A stretch of 64,000 bases of DNA from Bdellovibrionales bacterium (GCA_018266295.1 JAFEAQ010000010.1:1-64000); one strand, 5' to 3'; shown: positions 1 through 10,058, numbered from the stretch's first letter. Translations and numbers: made by a program. The notes: generated by a model not told the origin, from the sequence alone.

Positions 1-297
1 GCAAGAAAAATCACCAACGCTCGCCGTGGGTATAAGATTACAGGTCAGCAAATCTCAGCTCAAACAACCTTGAAGCTATCAAAAGATACCCAAACGACAG
101 ATAGAAAACCTTCTGAAGAAAAGTTCTGGCAAGGTCTCGCCTTCACCCGCGTGATCAAAACCCGCATCGAAGAACTCCAGCTCAGAGGCTACTTCAAAGC
201 CAACCGCCTTCAAGCCGCCAAAGGCCAGAAAGCCCGTGAGGAGTACTTACAGAAATTCAATGAGTGGGTCACCCGAATGCGGCAAGGGACTGCGTAA
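1..297 (+). CDS. Hypothetical protein, 5' end outside window
   Basis: The frame is open from the first base of the window and ends at TAA 295-297, giving 98 visible residues. An internal TTG at 70 is possible, but it has no convincing ribosome binding site and the residues before it (ARKITNARRGYK...) look equally coding, so I read this as the C-terminal part of a longer gene. The visible part is rich in Lys, Arg and Gln, predicted helical, and has no membrane segment or signal. I do not recognise the family. It runs toward the end of the minus-strand operon that follows (convergent, 63 bases apart). Confidence 0.5.
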   Translation, partial: ARKITNARRGYKITGQQISAQTTLKLSKDTQTTDRKPSEEKFWQGLAFTRVIKTRIEELQLRGYFKANRLQAAKGQKAREEYLQKFNEWVTRMRQGTA

Positions 298-360
298 GTG
301 CCGAGCCGCGTGGGTTGGGTGACTATCGGTGAGTGAAACTCTCGGTCGTGTAACTTCTTG

Positions 361-1746
361 CTAGCGCATCTTCATTAGAAGGCCGAGGATTTGCAACAAC
401 ATCCCGACGATGATGAAACCTGGAGCGTACCAACGCAAAACCCATTTCCAGTGCGGGTACATGGAATAGCTCACGAAGCGGTCTTTGGCGATGAACTGAG
501 TTTCTTTTTCTTTTTCGCTCATGCCGTAGTTGATACTAATGAGCAGCCCCAGCGCAATCACCGGAAGAATCCAGTTAATCAGCAAAGAGTCCATGGACTC
601 CATAATGCCTTTACCGAAGAACTGAACGTCTCGGAACATGGAGCTTGAAAAAGACGGAATCATTGCGAGCAGAAGCGCAAACGCCCCTGTGATCCACGAA
701 GCCTTATTACGGCTAAACTTCATTTTCTGGCTAGTACTGTCAACCATGTTGGAAACGATGGTCTCCATCAAACCGATACTCGCATTCAGAGCCGCAAGGT
801 ATAAGCAGCTAAAGAACAATAATCCGAAAAGCAACCCGCCACGGAAGTCGAGGAAGAATCGCGGCAAAGTCTCAAACAGCAAGGCCGGATCCGTGAGAGG
901 AACGTTCGAGGCTTGAAACGCAATCGGGAATACCAACAAAACCGCAATCAGTGAAATCCCCGTATCCACCAACGTCACGCGGAAACCCGCCGTTGGAACA
1001 TGGTCCTCATCCTTCATGTAACTTCCGAAAGTCACAAGCGTTCCAAAGCCCACTGACAGAGTAAAGAAGATATGGCCGACAGCATGGATAATTGAAGAGT
1101 AAGTCAGTTTAGAAAAATCAGGATAGAACAAGAAACGCAGAACTTCGGGCTCTGATGGGAGCGAGGTTGAGCGGAATACCAGGAGCAATACCAAACTCAT
1201 AAAAAGCGGCATCATATAAGTGATAAACTTCTCAAGACCTTCTTGAACGCCCTTACCAACAACAATGATCGTGAGAAGCACGTGCACACTTGCAAGCGCC
1301 CATTGCAACCACCCGTTTTGCATAAGGGTCGCCAGCGAAGCCGCCGAATGATGAACATCCGTCGGCACAATCACTTCCATCAAAAAGCGACTCAAGAAAT
1401 GCAAAACCCAGCCGGAGATCACCGCGTAATAGGAAAATACCACCAGACTTAATAAAACAGAAAAACGCCCAGCCCAGGCAAAGCCCTTATTTCCGGACTT
1501 CTGAGCAAGCAACTGAGTCGCCATGAGCACACTCTGACGAGTGGATTTACCAAGGCTCAGCTCGGCAATCAAAAGCGGCAAGCCCACTGTGAGCGCCATA
1601 AACACATACAGCAAAACAAAGGCACCGCCCCCGTTTTCGCCGACCACGTAAGGAAACCGCCAAAGATTCCCAAGGCCACAGGCAGAGCCGATGGCCAAAA
1701 GGTAAAATCCAAAACGTGTCCTCCACGAGCCGCGCTTCACCGCCAT
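361..1746 (-). CDS. Sodium-dependent transporter, NSS/SNF family
   Basis: Predicted inner-membrane sodium-coupled symporter, probably for an amino acid or related solute. Length 461 aa matches bacterial NSS proteins (about 440-510). The first membrane segment carries the family hallmark GLGNLWRFP (residues 24-32), where sodium and substrate bind at the unwound helix, and AELSLG follows at 61-66. About 11-12 hydrophobic segments run through the chain. The ATG overlaps the TAA of der by one base (TAATG), so it is translationally coupled and is the last gene of the operon starting at the cysteine desulfurase. Substrate cannot be read from sequence. The family call is secure. Confidence 0.93.
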   Translation of the reverse strand: MAVKRGSWRTRFGFYLLAIGSACGLGNLWRFPYVVGENGGGAFVLLYVFMALTVGLPLLIAELSLGKSTRQSVLMATQLLAQKSGNKGFAWAGRFSVLLSLVVFSYYAVISGWVLHFLSRFLMEVIVPTDVHHSAASLATLMQNGWLQWALASVHVLLTIIVVGKGVQEGLEKFITYMMPLFMSLVLLLVFRSTSLPSEPEVLRFLFYPDFSKLTYSSIIHAVGHIFFTLSVGFGTLVTFGSYMKDEDHVPTAGFRVTLVDTGISLIAVLLVFPIAFQASNVPLTDPALLFETLPRFFLDFRGGLLFGLLFFSCLYLAALNASIGLMETIVSNMVDSTSQKMKFSRNKASWITGAFALLLAMIPSFSSSMFRDVQFFGKGIMESMDSLLINWILPVIALGLLISINYGMSEKEKETQFIAKDRFVSYSMYPHWKWVLRWYAPGFIIVGMLLQILGLLMKMR

Positions 1747-3107
1747 TAAGACCCCTTACGACTCTTCATACAGAAGATACGAATCGGAATCCCTTGCAGA
1801 CCCCAACGCTCTTTGATGTTCTTAATCAAGAAGCGGCGGTACGCATTGGTCACGCCTTGTGGGTGATTCGCAAAGGCGATAAATGCCGGCGGCACTTGGT
1901 AAGTTTGCGTGAGATAGTAAAACTTCACATTGTTATTACCATAAACCGGAGCCGGAGCTTTACGGATGGTCTCGAAGAAGAATTCATTAAGATCCGCCGT
2001 TGGGATTTTGCTACGGAGCTTCTCGCCCACGCGCTCGACTTCTTCGTAAAGGTCATTTAAGCCGTGCGACATCTTCGCACTTGTGAACACCACTGGAACG
2101 TCGTCAAAGAAGTGAAACGTGCGTTCCACTTGCTCACGGAATGTTTTGCGGTACTCAGGAATGTCTTTTTGGCCAAGATCTGATTTATTCGCAACGAGGA
2201 TCACGCCACGGTGGTCCTCAAGGATTGCCTGCATGATCTTCGCATCTTGATCCGTAGGACCAACGGTGCCGTCCACTACGAGCAATACGAGGTCCGCGCG
2301 ACGGATCGCCTCTTGAGATTTGAAAGCAGAAATGATTTCCAAATCCTCTTCACGACGAGCCGAACGGCGAAGACCGGCTGTATCAACGAGATAAAACTTT
2401 TTATCATTCACATAGAAAGGAGCTTCCACCGAATCGATGGTCGTTCCGGCGATATCAGAAACGAGCATACGATTCATACCCAAGATCGCATTGCTGAGAG
2501 AGCTCTTACCCACGTTCGGCTTTCCAACAATGGCAATACGCAATCCCTCTTTGATCTCTTCTTTGTGCTCAGGGATTTGCTTTGTCACCCACTCAAGAAT
2601 GTCCGACACCCCACGACGTTGCTCAAACGAAGCGGCCACGATATCAACGCCAAACTCATAGAAATCCGCTTTCGCCATTTCTTCTTCGCTAACGCTATCG
2701 ACTTTATTAATCACGAGCAAGAACGGCTTACCGGTCTGTTTTGCGATGCGAATAATATCGCGATCCTCAGGCACAAGACCCGCACGACCATCCATTACAG
2801 CCACGATCAAATCCACACTGTGAAGGAACTCAGAAACCTGCTCGCGAATGAGTTTTGAGAACAAGTCCCCGGCTTCCGTAATTCCGCCGGTATCGATCAT
2901 ATCGAATTGCTTGCCCCAGATTTCAACTGGCTCAATTAAAATATCACGAGTCACGCCCGACTGGTTTTTTACAACCGCCTTACGAGTCTCAGTTACGATA
3001 TTAAATAGCGTCGATTTCCCCACGTTGGGACGGCCAATGACCGCCACCTTCGGGGTGCCCATCATGCGACTTTCAACAACATCTTCACTCTTCATTATTT
3101 CGGACAT
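1746..3107 (-). CDS. der: Ribosome-associated GTPase Der (EngA)
   Basis: Essential double GTPase that acts in maturation of the 50S ribosomal subunit. Two tandem G domains are visible: P-loop GRPNVGKS at residues 25-32 with NKVD at 134-137, and GKPNVGKS at 195-202 with NKSD later. A C-terminal KH-like domain ends in basic residues, the usual ribosome contact. Length 453 aa is typical. The ATG at 3107 has AGGAG seven bases upstream, inside the era coding region; ATGs at residues 5 and 15 are less well placed. It overlaps era by 23 bases, so translation of the two GTPases is probably coupled. Confidence 0.97.
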   Translation of the reverse strand: MSEIMKSEDVVESRMMGTPKVAVIGRPNVGKSTLFNIVTETRKAVVKNQSGVTRDILIEPVEIWGKQFDMIDTGGITEAGDLFSKLIREQVSEFLHSVDLIVAVMDGRAGLVPEDRDIIRIAKQTGKPFLLVINKVDSVSEEEMAKADFYEFGVDIVAASFEQRRGVSDILEWVTKQIPEHKEEIKEGLRIAIVGKPNVGKSSLSNAILGMNRMLVSDIAGTTIDSVEAPFYVNDKKFYLVDTAGLRRSARREEDLEIISAFKSQEAIRRADLVLLVVDGTVGPTDQDAKIMQAILEDHRGVILVANKSDLGQKDIPEYRKTFREQVERTFHFFDDVPVVFTSAKMSHGLNDLYEEVERVGEKLRSKIPTADLNEFFFETIRKAPAPVYGNNNVKFYYLTQTYQVPPAFIAFANHPQGVTNAYRRFLIKNIKERWGLQGIPIRIFCMKSRKGS

Positions 3108-3996
3108 ATCCCAACTCCTGCATGATGCGCTTATTATTAAACCAGTCCGCTTTAAACTGAACTTTCAAATCCAAGAATACTTTTCCACCCACGAGCTGCT
3201 CGATCTCTTTACGAGCGGCTGTGCCGATTTCTTTAAGGTTCGCAGCCCCTTTACCGATCACAATCGCCTTGTGATTTTCTTTAGCCACGAGAATCTCAGC
3301 ATAGATCTTCGGACAAGGCTGCGCATCTTCATCAAATTTCAAGATACGCACAGCCATGCTGAACGGAATCTCTTGATGAATGAACTCAAAGCACTTTTCG
3401 CGGATCACTTCCGCAACGAGGTCACGCACATTGTGCGGCGTAAAGAGCTCGATATCGTACAACGGCGCAGGACTATCAGGCATCATCGTCAGAAACTCGA
3501 TTAATAGAGCTTCGCGATTTTCTTGATCGCCATCGATGTCTTTTGCCGACACCTGGAACGCTTTACCGCCAGCTTGCTCAATCATGCGCTTTAAGATCAT
3601 GATGCGATGTTGTTTTTCTTCGATATCAGACTTTGTGATAACGCCGGCCCATGGTTTTCCGCTTGCAGAAACCATCTTGATGACTTTATCAGCGTCTTCA
3701 GGGTTTTTCTCATCCACACTCAAGATCGCGAGCAATGCATCGGACTGCCCGATCACATCTTCTGCTTCCTGTGAAAGGAAACCATTCAGACCCTTGTCGG
3801 CGTTAATCAAGCCCGGAGCATCAACAAAAACGATCTGGCCTTCGTCGGTACTCCAAACACCCAAAACGCGACGACGAGTGGTTTGCGGCTTCTCTGTGAC
3901 AATGGAAACTTTCTCGCGAACGAGATAGTTCATGAGCGTGCTCTTCCCCGCGTTTGGCTGACCAATCAGTCCTAGAAATCCTGCTTTATAACTCAT
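3085..3996 (-). CDS. era: GTPase Era
   Basis: Essential GTPase that binds the 3' end of 16S rRNA and takes part in 30S assembly. The G1 motif GQPNAGKS lies at residues 12-19, DAPG (G3) around 59-62 and TKSD (G4) near 140. The C-terminal half has the KH domain signature (around 215-290, including the segment VIGKGAANLKEIG). Length 303 aa is normal. The start overlaps the rnc stop by four bases (ATGA), and an AAGGAGA sequence lies just upstream in rnc. The neighbouring rnc-era-der arrangement links rRNA processing with subunit assembly. Confidence 0.97.
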   Translation of the reverse strand: MSYKAGFLGLIGQPNAGKSTLMNYLVREKVSIVTEKPQTTRRRVLGVWSTDEGQIVFVDAPGLINADKGLNGFLSQEAEDVIGQSDALLAILSVDEKNPEDADKVIKMVSASGKPWAGVITKSDIEEKQHRIMILKRMIEQAGGKAFQVSAKDIDGDQENREALLIEFLTMMPDSPAPLYDIELFTPHNVRDLVAEVIREKCFEFIHQEIPFSMAVRILKFDEDAQPCPKIYAEILVAKENHKAIVIGKGAANLKEIGTAARKEIEQLVGGKVFLDLKVQFKADWFNNKRIMQELGYVRNNEE

Positions 3997-4685
3997 GTAC
4001 TTTTCTCCTTCGGCAATAACTCGAGAGCCTTTTTCGCCGCTTCTTGCTCGGCGATCTTTTTACTACGTCCTGTTCCAGTCGCTAGATTAGTCTCTCTCAC
4101 GCGGACACAAACCGTGAAAGTGCGATCATGTGGAGGGCCGTCTTCACCAATCAATTCGTAAATCGGCGCCTCTTTTGTTTCTTTCTGCATTACTTCCTGC
4201 AGACGGGTTTTATAATCCTTTTCAAAATCCTGAGTCGGGTCGATCTCTTCAACCAGCTTTATAAAATCGCGGCGTACAAAATCGCGCGCCGATTCAAAGC
4301 CTCCGTCCAAGAAAATCGCCCCTAAAAGCGCTTCGTAGGCTGAAGCAAGTAAACGTGGCTTCTGCGCCCCGCCTGTCATACTTTCACCCTTTCCAAGGTG
4401 GAGGTATTTTGGTAACTCCAAAACAGATGATAACTTCGAGAGCACCTCTTCATTGACAAGGCTTGCGCGCTTCTTAGAGAGCCCCCCCTCCCCGTCTCCG
4501 GGAAAGCGTTCCATCAGAAACTCTCCAAGAACAAGGTCCAAGACCGCGTCCCCCAGGAACTCAAGCTTCTCGTTGTGATCACAGCGCTCACGCAATTCGT
4601 GCGCAAAGCTCTTGTGAGTGAGTGCACGCTCAAGCAGTTCGCTTTTCTTAAACTTATACGAAAGTTTTTTCTCTAGTTCGGTCAT
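3993..4685 (-). CDS. rnc: Ribonuclease III
   Basis: Double-strand-specific endoribonuclease for rRNA precursors and structured mRNAs. The catalytic signature NEKLEFLGDAVL lies at residues 38-49 and supplies the acidic metal ligands; a second acidic cluster (EALLGAIFLDGG) follows near 117-128. A double-stranded RNA-binding domain occupies about residues 155-225, with the typical KKIAEQEAAKKAL ending. Length 230 aa is standard. Start and stop overlap mtaB and era by four bases each, as in a single transcript. Confidence 0.97.
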   Translation of the reverse strand: MTELEKKLSYKFKKSELLERALTHKSFAHELRERCDHNEKLEFLGDAVLDLVLGEFLMERFPGDGEGGLSKKRASLVNEEVLSKLSSVLELPKYLHLGKGESMTGGAQKPRLLASAYEALLGAIFLDGGFESARDFVRRDFIKLVEEIDPTQDFEKDYKTRLQEVMQKETKEAPIYELIGEDGPPHDRTFTVCVRVRETNLATGTGRSKKIAEQEAAKKALELLPKEKST

Positions 4686-6028
4686 GCAAGAATCTCCCCG
4701 ACGAGATGTCCTTCCATGCGATTCTTAGTGGAATTTTCGTATTTCAAAATTTTAACATCGACCTCTTGCCCCGACCAGTGACCGATAAACTCGTCAGCTC
4801 CGATGATTTGCACCGGCCAGTAATCACGGCTGAGCGCCTGACCACCTTTTGCCGAGTTCTTAAGAACCAAGACCTTCTTTTGAGTTCCCACTTGAGCTTT
4901 CGCTAGCGTCTCAAAACGGTGAAGACTCAGTTCTCGCAAACGTGAAGCACGGCGAACGCGCTCTTCATTTGGCACGGTCACGTCATAAGTTACAGCCCGC
5001 GTGCCTGGACGTTCGCTGTATGGGAAGACGTGAATCTTCGTCCAAGGAAGTTCTGCAAGTGTGAGATAAGTGTCTTCAAACTGCTCATGAGTTTCAGTGG
5101 GGAATCCGACAATCACGTCCATACCGACAAAAGCGTTCTTTACGCGTTTATCGATTTGATTAAGAGCATGCATCACATCGTTTTGGGTATACTTACGCTT
5201 CATCTTGTCGAGCACATCCGTATTCGCACTTTGAATACTCATATGGAAGTGCGGGCACATCTTGTCGTCTTGATAGAGATCCAGCAAACGCTCCGAGAGC
5301 TCCACCGGCTCTAAAGAGGACAAACGGAAGCGTGGCATTTTAGTTTTCGCCAAAAGATGCTCAACGAGGTCCTCAAGAACCAGCTTCTTACCGAACTTCT
5401 CGTCTTCATAGTCGCCAATATGAACGCCGGTTAGAACCGCTTCACGAACGCCTTCAGCGTAGAGGTCATTCACGCGGGCAACGAGGTCCGCAACAGGAAT
5501 ACTGCGGGACTTACCGCGAGCATAGGGAATAATGCAGTAAGTGCAGAAGCTATTGCAACCGTCTTGAATTTTCAAAAACGTGCGCGTGTGGGACTTCTCA
5601 ATCCCGCCGCCCATTTCAAGGTCTTCTTTTTTAAAGATATTAGATTTAAAGACCTTCTCCGTAAGATCGCCTTTAAAATACTTATTGAGAAGCTCGGGCA
5701 ACTGACCCTTGTGGGAGTTAGCCACAACAAGATCAGCTCCAGGAAGATTCTCAAATGAACCGGTATCGACTTGGGCCGCACAACCGGTGACAACCACTGT
5801 GCAGAACGGATCGCGCACTTTCAAGCGGCGAATGTATCTGACAGCTTCTTTGGTTGCTTCCGCGGTCACAGCACACGTGTTGAGAACATGAATACGCGGG
5901 TCCCCGTCTTGGTATGTAAAGCCATTACTTTGCAGGTTCTTTTGCAAGAGGCCTGCATCGTACGTGTTCACTTTACAACCAAATGTGTGGACCTGGAATT
6001 TCATGGAATTGTCTACAGAGTGATCCAT
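4682..6028 (-). CDS. mtaB: tRNA t6A37 methylthiotransferase MtaB
   Basis: Radical-SAM enzyme that converts t6A to ms2t6A at position 37 of ANN-decoding tRNAs. N-terminal UPF0004 domain with cysteines C18 (FGCKVN), C52 and C83 for the auxiliary iron-sulfur cluster; radical-SAM motif CxxxCxxC at C158, C162, C165; C-terminal TRAM domain. FGCKVN and the overall layout point to MtaB rather than MiaB or RimO. Length 448 aa. The ATG at 6028 follows GGGAGG closely; an alternative ATG at 6004 lacks a ribosome binding site. It overlaps mnmA by 16 bases. A t6A precursor gene, tsaE, is also in this window. Confidence 0.93.
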   Translation of the reverse strand: MDHSVDNSMKFQVHTFGCKVNTYDAGLLQKNLQSNGFTYQDGDPRIHVLNTCAVTAEATKEAVRYIRRLKVRDPFCTVVVTGCAAQVDTGSFENLPGADLVVANSHKGQLPELLNKYFKGDLTEKVFKSNIFKKEDLEMGGGIEKSHTRTFLKIQDGCNSFCTYCIIPYARGKSRSIPVADLVARVNDLYAEGVREAVLTGVHIGDYEDEKFGKKLVLEDLVEHLLAKTKMPRFRLSSLEPVELSERLLDLYQDDKMCPHFHMSIQSANTDVLDKMKRKYTQNDVMHALNQIDKRVKNAFVGMDVIVGFPTETHEQFEDTYLTLAELPWTKIHVFPYSERPGTRAVTYDVTVPNEERVRRASRLRELSLHRFETLAKAQVGTQKKVLVLKNSAKGGQALSRDYWPVQIIGADEFIGHWSGQEVDVKILKYENSTKNRMEGHLVGEILA

Positions 6029-7095
6029 CCGCCTCCCACGAGTTGTTTGTCACGATAGAATACCGCGGCTTGGCCCGGAGTGATCGCACGCTGAGGGGTT
6101 TTGAATTTTACTTTAAAACCCGTGCTTGTCTTAAAAACTTGCGCCGGATAGCCTTTGGTTGAATAGCGGATTTTTACGTTCATCTCTTCGCCGTCTTGAA
6201 CATCCGACAAAAGCTTCGGCTCAATCACATCGACTTCGCTAGCAAAGAGGTATTGTTCATCACCAATCCACACTGTGTTGGTGTCAGATTCGATTTTAAG
6301 CACAAACATCTTTTCGTGATGATCAATCCCCAAGCCTTTAGATTGACCAATCGTGAAGGTGTGGATTCCGTTATGACGGCCCATCACTTCACCATTTGGG
6401 TAGCGCTTGAGGAGACCTTTTTTAGAATCCAAAACCGCTTTATCGACTTGTGAAGCGATAAAATTATCGTAACCTTGACCGCCGACAAAACAAATACCCA
6501 CAGAATCTTTTTTGCGAGCGTTGAGCAAACCGACTTTTTCCGCGTAAGCGCGCACGTCCGGTTTTTTCATGTGGCCGATCGGGAATAATAATTTCGGCAC
6601 GATCTCTGGATCGATCGTAAACAAGAAATACGTCTGATCTTTCCAGTCATCGACACTTGTTTGAATGTGCGATTTGCCGTTTTCATCTTGAACGATCTGA
6701 GCGTAATGACCTGTTGCCAAGTAATCACACTCAAGTTCTTTCATTTTACGGATCAAGTGATCAAACTTCAGATACGTATTGCAATTCACGCACGGAAGCG
6801 GTGTCTGGCCGTCCAGATAAGCCTTCAGGAAAGGATCAATCACTGCCGCACGGAACTTTGCTTCGCAGTTCAAAACATAAAACGGAATCCCCAGACGATC
6901 CGCCACATCGCGGGCGTCGTCCACGTCAATACTCGAACAACAAGTGCCGTGGCCTTCTTCGATATCGCAGGTGGTGTAATCCCACACTTGCATCGTAGCT
7001 CCGACAACTTCATAACCTTGTTCCACCAAAAGGGCCGCAGCAGCAGAGCTGTCTACGCCCCCACTCATGGCCACAAGCACGCGTCCTTTAGACAT
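6013..7095 (-). CDS. mnmA: tRNA 2-thiouridylase MnmA
   Basis: ATP-dependent enzyme that places sulfur on U34 of Lys, Glu and Gln tRNAs. PP-loop SGGVDS at residues 11-16; catalytic cysteine in the motif PCVNC (C102, C105); second reactive cysteine in VGICFVGG. Length 360 aa is typical. AGAGG lies six bases before the ATG, within the end of the upstream cysteine desulfurase gene, which it overlaps by eight bases. The desulfurase is the likely sulfur donor. No TusA-E relay genes are visible here, so direct transfer from the desulfurase is an inference worth testing. Confidence 0.96.
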   Translation of the reverse strand: MSKGRVLVAMSGGVDSSAAAALLVEQGYEVVGATMQVWDYTTCDIEEGHGTCCSSIDVDDARDVADRLGIPFYVLNCEAKFRAAVIDPFLKAYLDGQTPLPCVNCNTYLKFDHLIRKMKELECDYLATGHYAQIVQDENGKSHIQTSVDDWKDQTYFLFTIDPEIVPKLLFPIGHMKKPDVRAYAEKVGLLNARKKDSVGICFVGGQGYDNFIASQVDKAVLDSKKGLLKRYPNGEVMGRHNGIHTFTIGQSKGLGIDHHEKMFVLKIESDTNTVWIGDEQYLFASEVDVIEPKLLSDVQDGEEMNVKIRYSTKGYPAQVFKTSTGFKVKFKTPQRAITPGQAAVFYRDKQLVGGGWITL

Positions 7096-8302
7096 GCTTC
7101 ACCTCTGACTCCGCTTCAATCTTGCGAAGTCTATCAACAACAGCTTTCAAAGTTTCAACAAATTCATCAACCTGAGTCAGGCTATTGCCCCAACCAAGAC
7201 TTACACGCAGACTGCTCTGCGCCTCTTGACGAGAAAGCCCCATCGCGAGCAATACCGGACTTGGTTCGGGATTGCCACTGCTGCATGCAGCGCCTGTGCT
7301 GACCGCGTAGCCCTTGATATCAAGACTCATCAGCATCGTTTCACCGTCAACGCCCGGAATGACTAAACTCGACGTGTTTGGCAAACGTGGACTTTCACCC
7401 GCCGTCACAACCGCGCCCGAGATTTCAGCAAGAATTCTTTTTTCCATGTGATCACGAAGCTCACCCACGGCCTTTGCATGCTCAGCCACTTCCGGAAGTT
7501 TTTCAGCCATCACGCCAAGGCAAGCGATACCAAGCACGTTCTCAGTGCCGCCGCGACGATGACGCTCTTGAGCTCCGCCATCAATCAGCGACGCGAAGTT
7601 CGAACCGCGCTTTGAGAAGAAAAAGCCGCTGCCTTTGATGGAATAAAATTTATGTCCTGAGAACGAAGCGAAATCCACACCGAGAGTTTGTAAATTCACT
7701 GGCACTTTACCGAAGGCTTGCACGCAGTCAGAGTGAAAGAGCGCGCCTTTTTCGTGGGCAAGCCTTGCCATCTCAGCCACCGGAAAGACATTGCCGGTTT
7801 CGTTATTTGCAAACATCACAGAAACCAACGCTGTTTCTTCCGTAAGATGAGCGCGGAAGAAATCCATATCGATCACGCCCTGACGATTCACAGGAATGAA
7901 ATCCACGCGGGCGCCCAAAGATTTTAAATGGGCCATCGTCTTGATGATGCTTGGATGCTCCACTTCCGAGCACATGTAGTGCGTACGGCGCGCGAGCTCC
8001 GGCTTAAACGAAGTCGTTTGATAGTAATCAAACACGCCCTTCAGAACTGTGTTGTTGGATTCAGAGCCGCCGCTTGTGAAGACGATCTCGAGCGGATGGC
8101 AGCTCAGATTTTTTGCAAGTGACTGACGAGTGTCGCGCAGAATATTCTTAGGCTGACGTCCAGCCCAGTGTATCGAGCTGGGATTTCCCCAAGCTTGAAG
8201 AAACTCAGGCACCGCCGCAATGACGTCATCGCTCACCGGAGTGGTGGCGTTGTGATCAAAGTAGTTCGCTTTGAGTGAGTAAAGTGTGCGGAGTTCGTCC
8301 AT
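7088..8302 (-). CDS. Cysteine desulfurase (IscS/NifS-type)
   Basis: PLP enzyme that converts cysteine to alanine and passes persulfide sulfur to acceptors. Visible features: N-terminal [12 protein letters not shown] Schiff-base lysine in FSGHKFYS (K218), active-site His in SEVEHPS (H116) and catalytic Cys in [12 protein letters not shown] (C340). I place the start at the ATG at 8302 (404 aa) because AAGGTG lies nine bases upstream; an upstream ATG at 8371 would add 23 residues absent from the family. It heads a seven-gene operon, directly before mnmA. No iscU or iscA is adjacent, so a tRNA-thiolation role is favoured by context, without excluding Fe-S assembly. Confidence 0.93.
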   Translation of the reverse strand: MDELRTLYSLKANYFDHNATTPVSDDVIAAVPEFLQAWGNPSSIHWAGRQPKNILRDTRQSLAKNLSCHPLEIVFTSGGSESNNTVLKGVFDYYQTTSFKPELARRTHYMCSEVEHPSIIKTMAHLKSLGARVDFIPVNRQGVIDMDFFRAHLTEETALVSVMFANNETGNVFPVAEMARLAHEKGALFHSDCVQAFGKVPVNLQTLGVDFASFSGHKFYSIKGSGFFFSKRGSNFASLIDGGAQERHRRGGTENVLGIACLGVMAEKLPEVAEHAKAVGELRDHMEKRILAEISGAVVTAGESPRLPNTSSLVIPGVDGETMLMSLDIKGYAVSTGAACSSGNPEPSPVLLAMGLSRQEAQSSLRVSLGWGNSLTQVDEFVETLKAVVDRLRKIEAESEVKHV

Positions 8303-8416
8303 AGAGTGCCGCACCTTACCACAAAGTGAAATTCCAGAAAACATATAAGATCTTAATAATTTACGAAGCACCTCGATCCTTATATGACGTCCTATCGATG
8401 TATTTTCGTTCTTTTT

Positions 8417-8501
8417 GTCTGAGTTTTAGACAGTAAAAAATACAGTCCTACTAAGGACTAAATAAAACTAGACCTCCCAGGGGCGCTTTCCTCTAGAAAG
8501 C
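8417..8501. promoter_or_regulatory. Three hairpins in the divergent spacer before the acidic protein gene
   Basis: Three short inverted repeats follow one another between the cysteine desulfurase start and the ATG at 8532: GTCT/AGAC (8417-8431), AGTCCT-ACTA-AGGACT (8444-8459, six perfect pairs) and GCTTTC-CTCTA-GAAAGC (8485-8501, six perfect pairs). They could form a structured 5' leader or be protein-binding sites. The region must hold both divergent promoters. Function is unknown. Confidence 0.4.
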
Positions 8502-8531
8502 CTTAAGGAATTTCATCACTTAGGCCGATAA

Positions 8532-10058
8532 ATGATCTGTATGACTAAAGTCAATTGGCAGGATCATTTTACGAGTGCGATGCAAGAGGCGGAGAATCTT
8601 TACTCCAAAGACTCCACCAACGTTTCGCTTTTGATGTTTTGTTTACGTTCTAAGCTGATTCCAGCTTCGGAATATCTCGATTGGGCAAAGGAAAATTTTC
8701 AAATTCCCGTCCTGTCTGAGAAGTTTTTCCAGATCCATAAGCCTCAGGCAGAGCTCTACAAGAAATGGCAGAAGATCCACAAGTGGACCAATGAATGCAT
8801 GCCCGTTGCCGAGTGGGACGGTGTTTTAATCATCGCCTGCCTCGAAATTCCTGAGAATTACAACAATGCAAATCCGACCACTTTTGTTCTAACTTCCCAT
8901 GAGGTCCTCGATCAAACGTGGGCCGTTTATAGTAAATCTGAAAAACCAGCATCAGCTGCTGCCGGTAGTGATTTTGCTGACATGACGGCTCTTGCCGCAA
9001 CCGTTGTTGCAAAACCCGGTGACGAGGAAAATCTCTTTGGTGAAAATGGTGAGCTCGTTTTGAAAGATGACTCATCTTCTGAAGAAGAAGGCTCCGAAGA
9101 AGCTTCCGCCTCCTCCGAAGAGGGCGAAGAATCTTCTGGTGAAAAGCCAGAGGGTATGGAAGCCTCCGTCGACGAAGAAGCCGCAGGCATGCCAGAAGGT
9201 CTTTTTGGCGACTCCCCGGCTCCAAAAATAGATGCTCTCTCTAATTTCACAAAAACAGAACCGATTGCACTTCAACCAATGAATACAGAAATCACTCGTG
9301 AGCTCAAAGCCGAGATCGAAGATGCGCCGGCAGAAGAAGCTCCCGTTGCTGTCGAAATGCCGAAGAAAGGTCCTCGTACGAGCGTTCCTTTGATGGCTAA
9401 CATCGGTGAAAAAACGAAGATCGATGATGTTTCTTCTCTCGATGATATGGAAGAAGTTGACGATCACGAAGTGCAGTTCCCAAACAAAAAACAAATTTCA
9501 CCGATGGCGAGCGTTTCAGCGGGCGAATTCCCGTCTGTTCCTGTGAAGCCCACGATGAACCCGGCGAACTCTGCGGCGTACTTCCTCGAAAAAATGCGCA
9601 AACAAGCTCAGGATCAATTCGACAAAGACGTGATCTCAAGCTTCCAGCAGATGAAAACCTTCTTTAAAAAATCAATGCTGCTTGCGATTGGCGACAAAGA
9701 CACTCTTGTAAAACCGATCCTCTGGGATTCTGGTTTTGACGTTAAGTCACCGTCAACGCCTGAGTTTAATTTAAAAACTCCGAGCATTTTCAAAGTCGTT
9801 TCTGGAACGCAAAAGCCTTATCACGGCTACATCGTTCCGAATGATTTGAATGAATCTTTCTTTGAGTCTTGGAACCACGGCCAGATTCCTGATCACGTGA
9901 CCATCGTGCCTTTGATGGACGGTGATATTTTGATCGGAATGATCATGGGTTTTGGCGAAAAGGCCAGCTATAATAAGAACGTCCTTCAATTCACAGAAAA
10001 CGTCGCTAAGGGTCTTTCAACGAAGATTCTTAAGGGCCCTACTGCGAAAGTGGCGTAG
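8532..10058 (+). CDS. Unknown cytoplasmic protein with acidic linker
   Basis: 508 aa with no signal peptide or membrane segment. The N-terminal part (1-140) is a compact, Trp-rich helical region. A long disordered, strongly acidic Ser/Glu stretch lies at about 175-225, followed by a Pro/Glu/Ala linker. The C-terminal part (about 340-508) is an alpha/beta domain whose last 150 residues resemble a GAF-like or similar sensory fold by pattern only. I do not recognise the family. The start is either 8532 or the in-frame ATG at 8541; the spacing to AGG at 8522 suits the first. It is monocistronic, divergent from the desulfurase operon and convergent with tsaE. Confidence 0.85.
   Translation: MICMTKVNWQDHFTSAMQEAENLYSKDSTNVSLLMFCLRSKLIPASEYLDWAKENFQIPVLSEKFFQIHKPQAELYKKWQKIHKWTNECMPVAEWDGVLIIACLEIPENYNNANPTTFVLTSHEVLDQTWAVYSKSEKPASAAAGSDFADMTALAATVVAKPGDEENLFGENGELVLKDDSSSEEEGSEEASASSEEGEESSGEKPEGMEASVDEEAAGMPEGLFGDSPAPKIDALSNFTKTEPIALQPMNTEITRELKAEIEDAPAEEAPVAVEMPKKGPRTSVPLMANIGEKTKIDDVSSLDDMEEVDDHEVQFPNKKQISPMASVSAGEFPSVPVKPTMNPANSAAYFLEKMRKQAQDQFDKDVISSFQQMKTFFKKSMLLAIGDKDTLVKPILWDSGFDVKSPSTPEFNLKTPSIFKVVSGTQKPYHGYIVPNDLNESFFESWNHGQIPDHVTIVPLMDGDILIGMIMGFGEKASYNKNVLQFTENVAKGLSTKILKGPTAKVA

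Noticed and set aside
2211-2858. Plus-strand open frame of 215 aa
   Set aside because: Antisense to der; no start site or family features.
7088-8371. Longer start for cysteine desulfurase
   Set aside because: Extra 23 residues have no counterpart in the family and the ATG at 8302 has a good AAGGTG site.
9072-9494. Minus-strand frames over the acidic linker
   Set aside because: Phe/Arg- and Ser/Leu-rich translations are the complement of the Glu/Ser repeat codons of the plus-strand gene.
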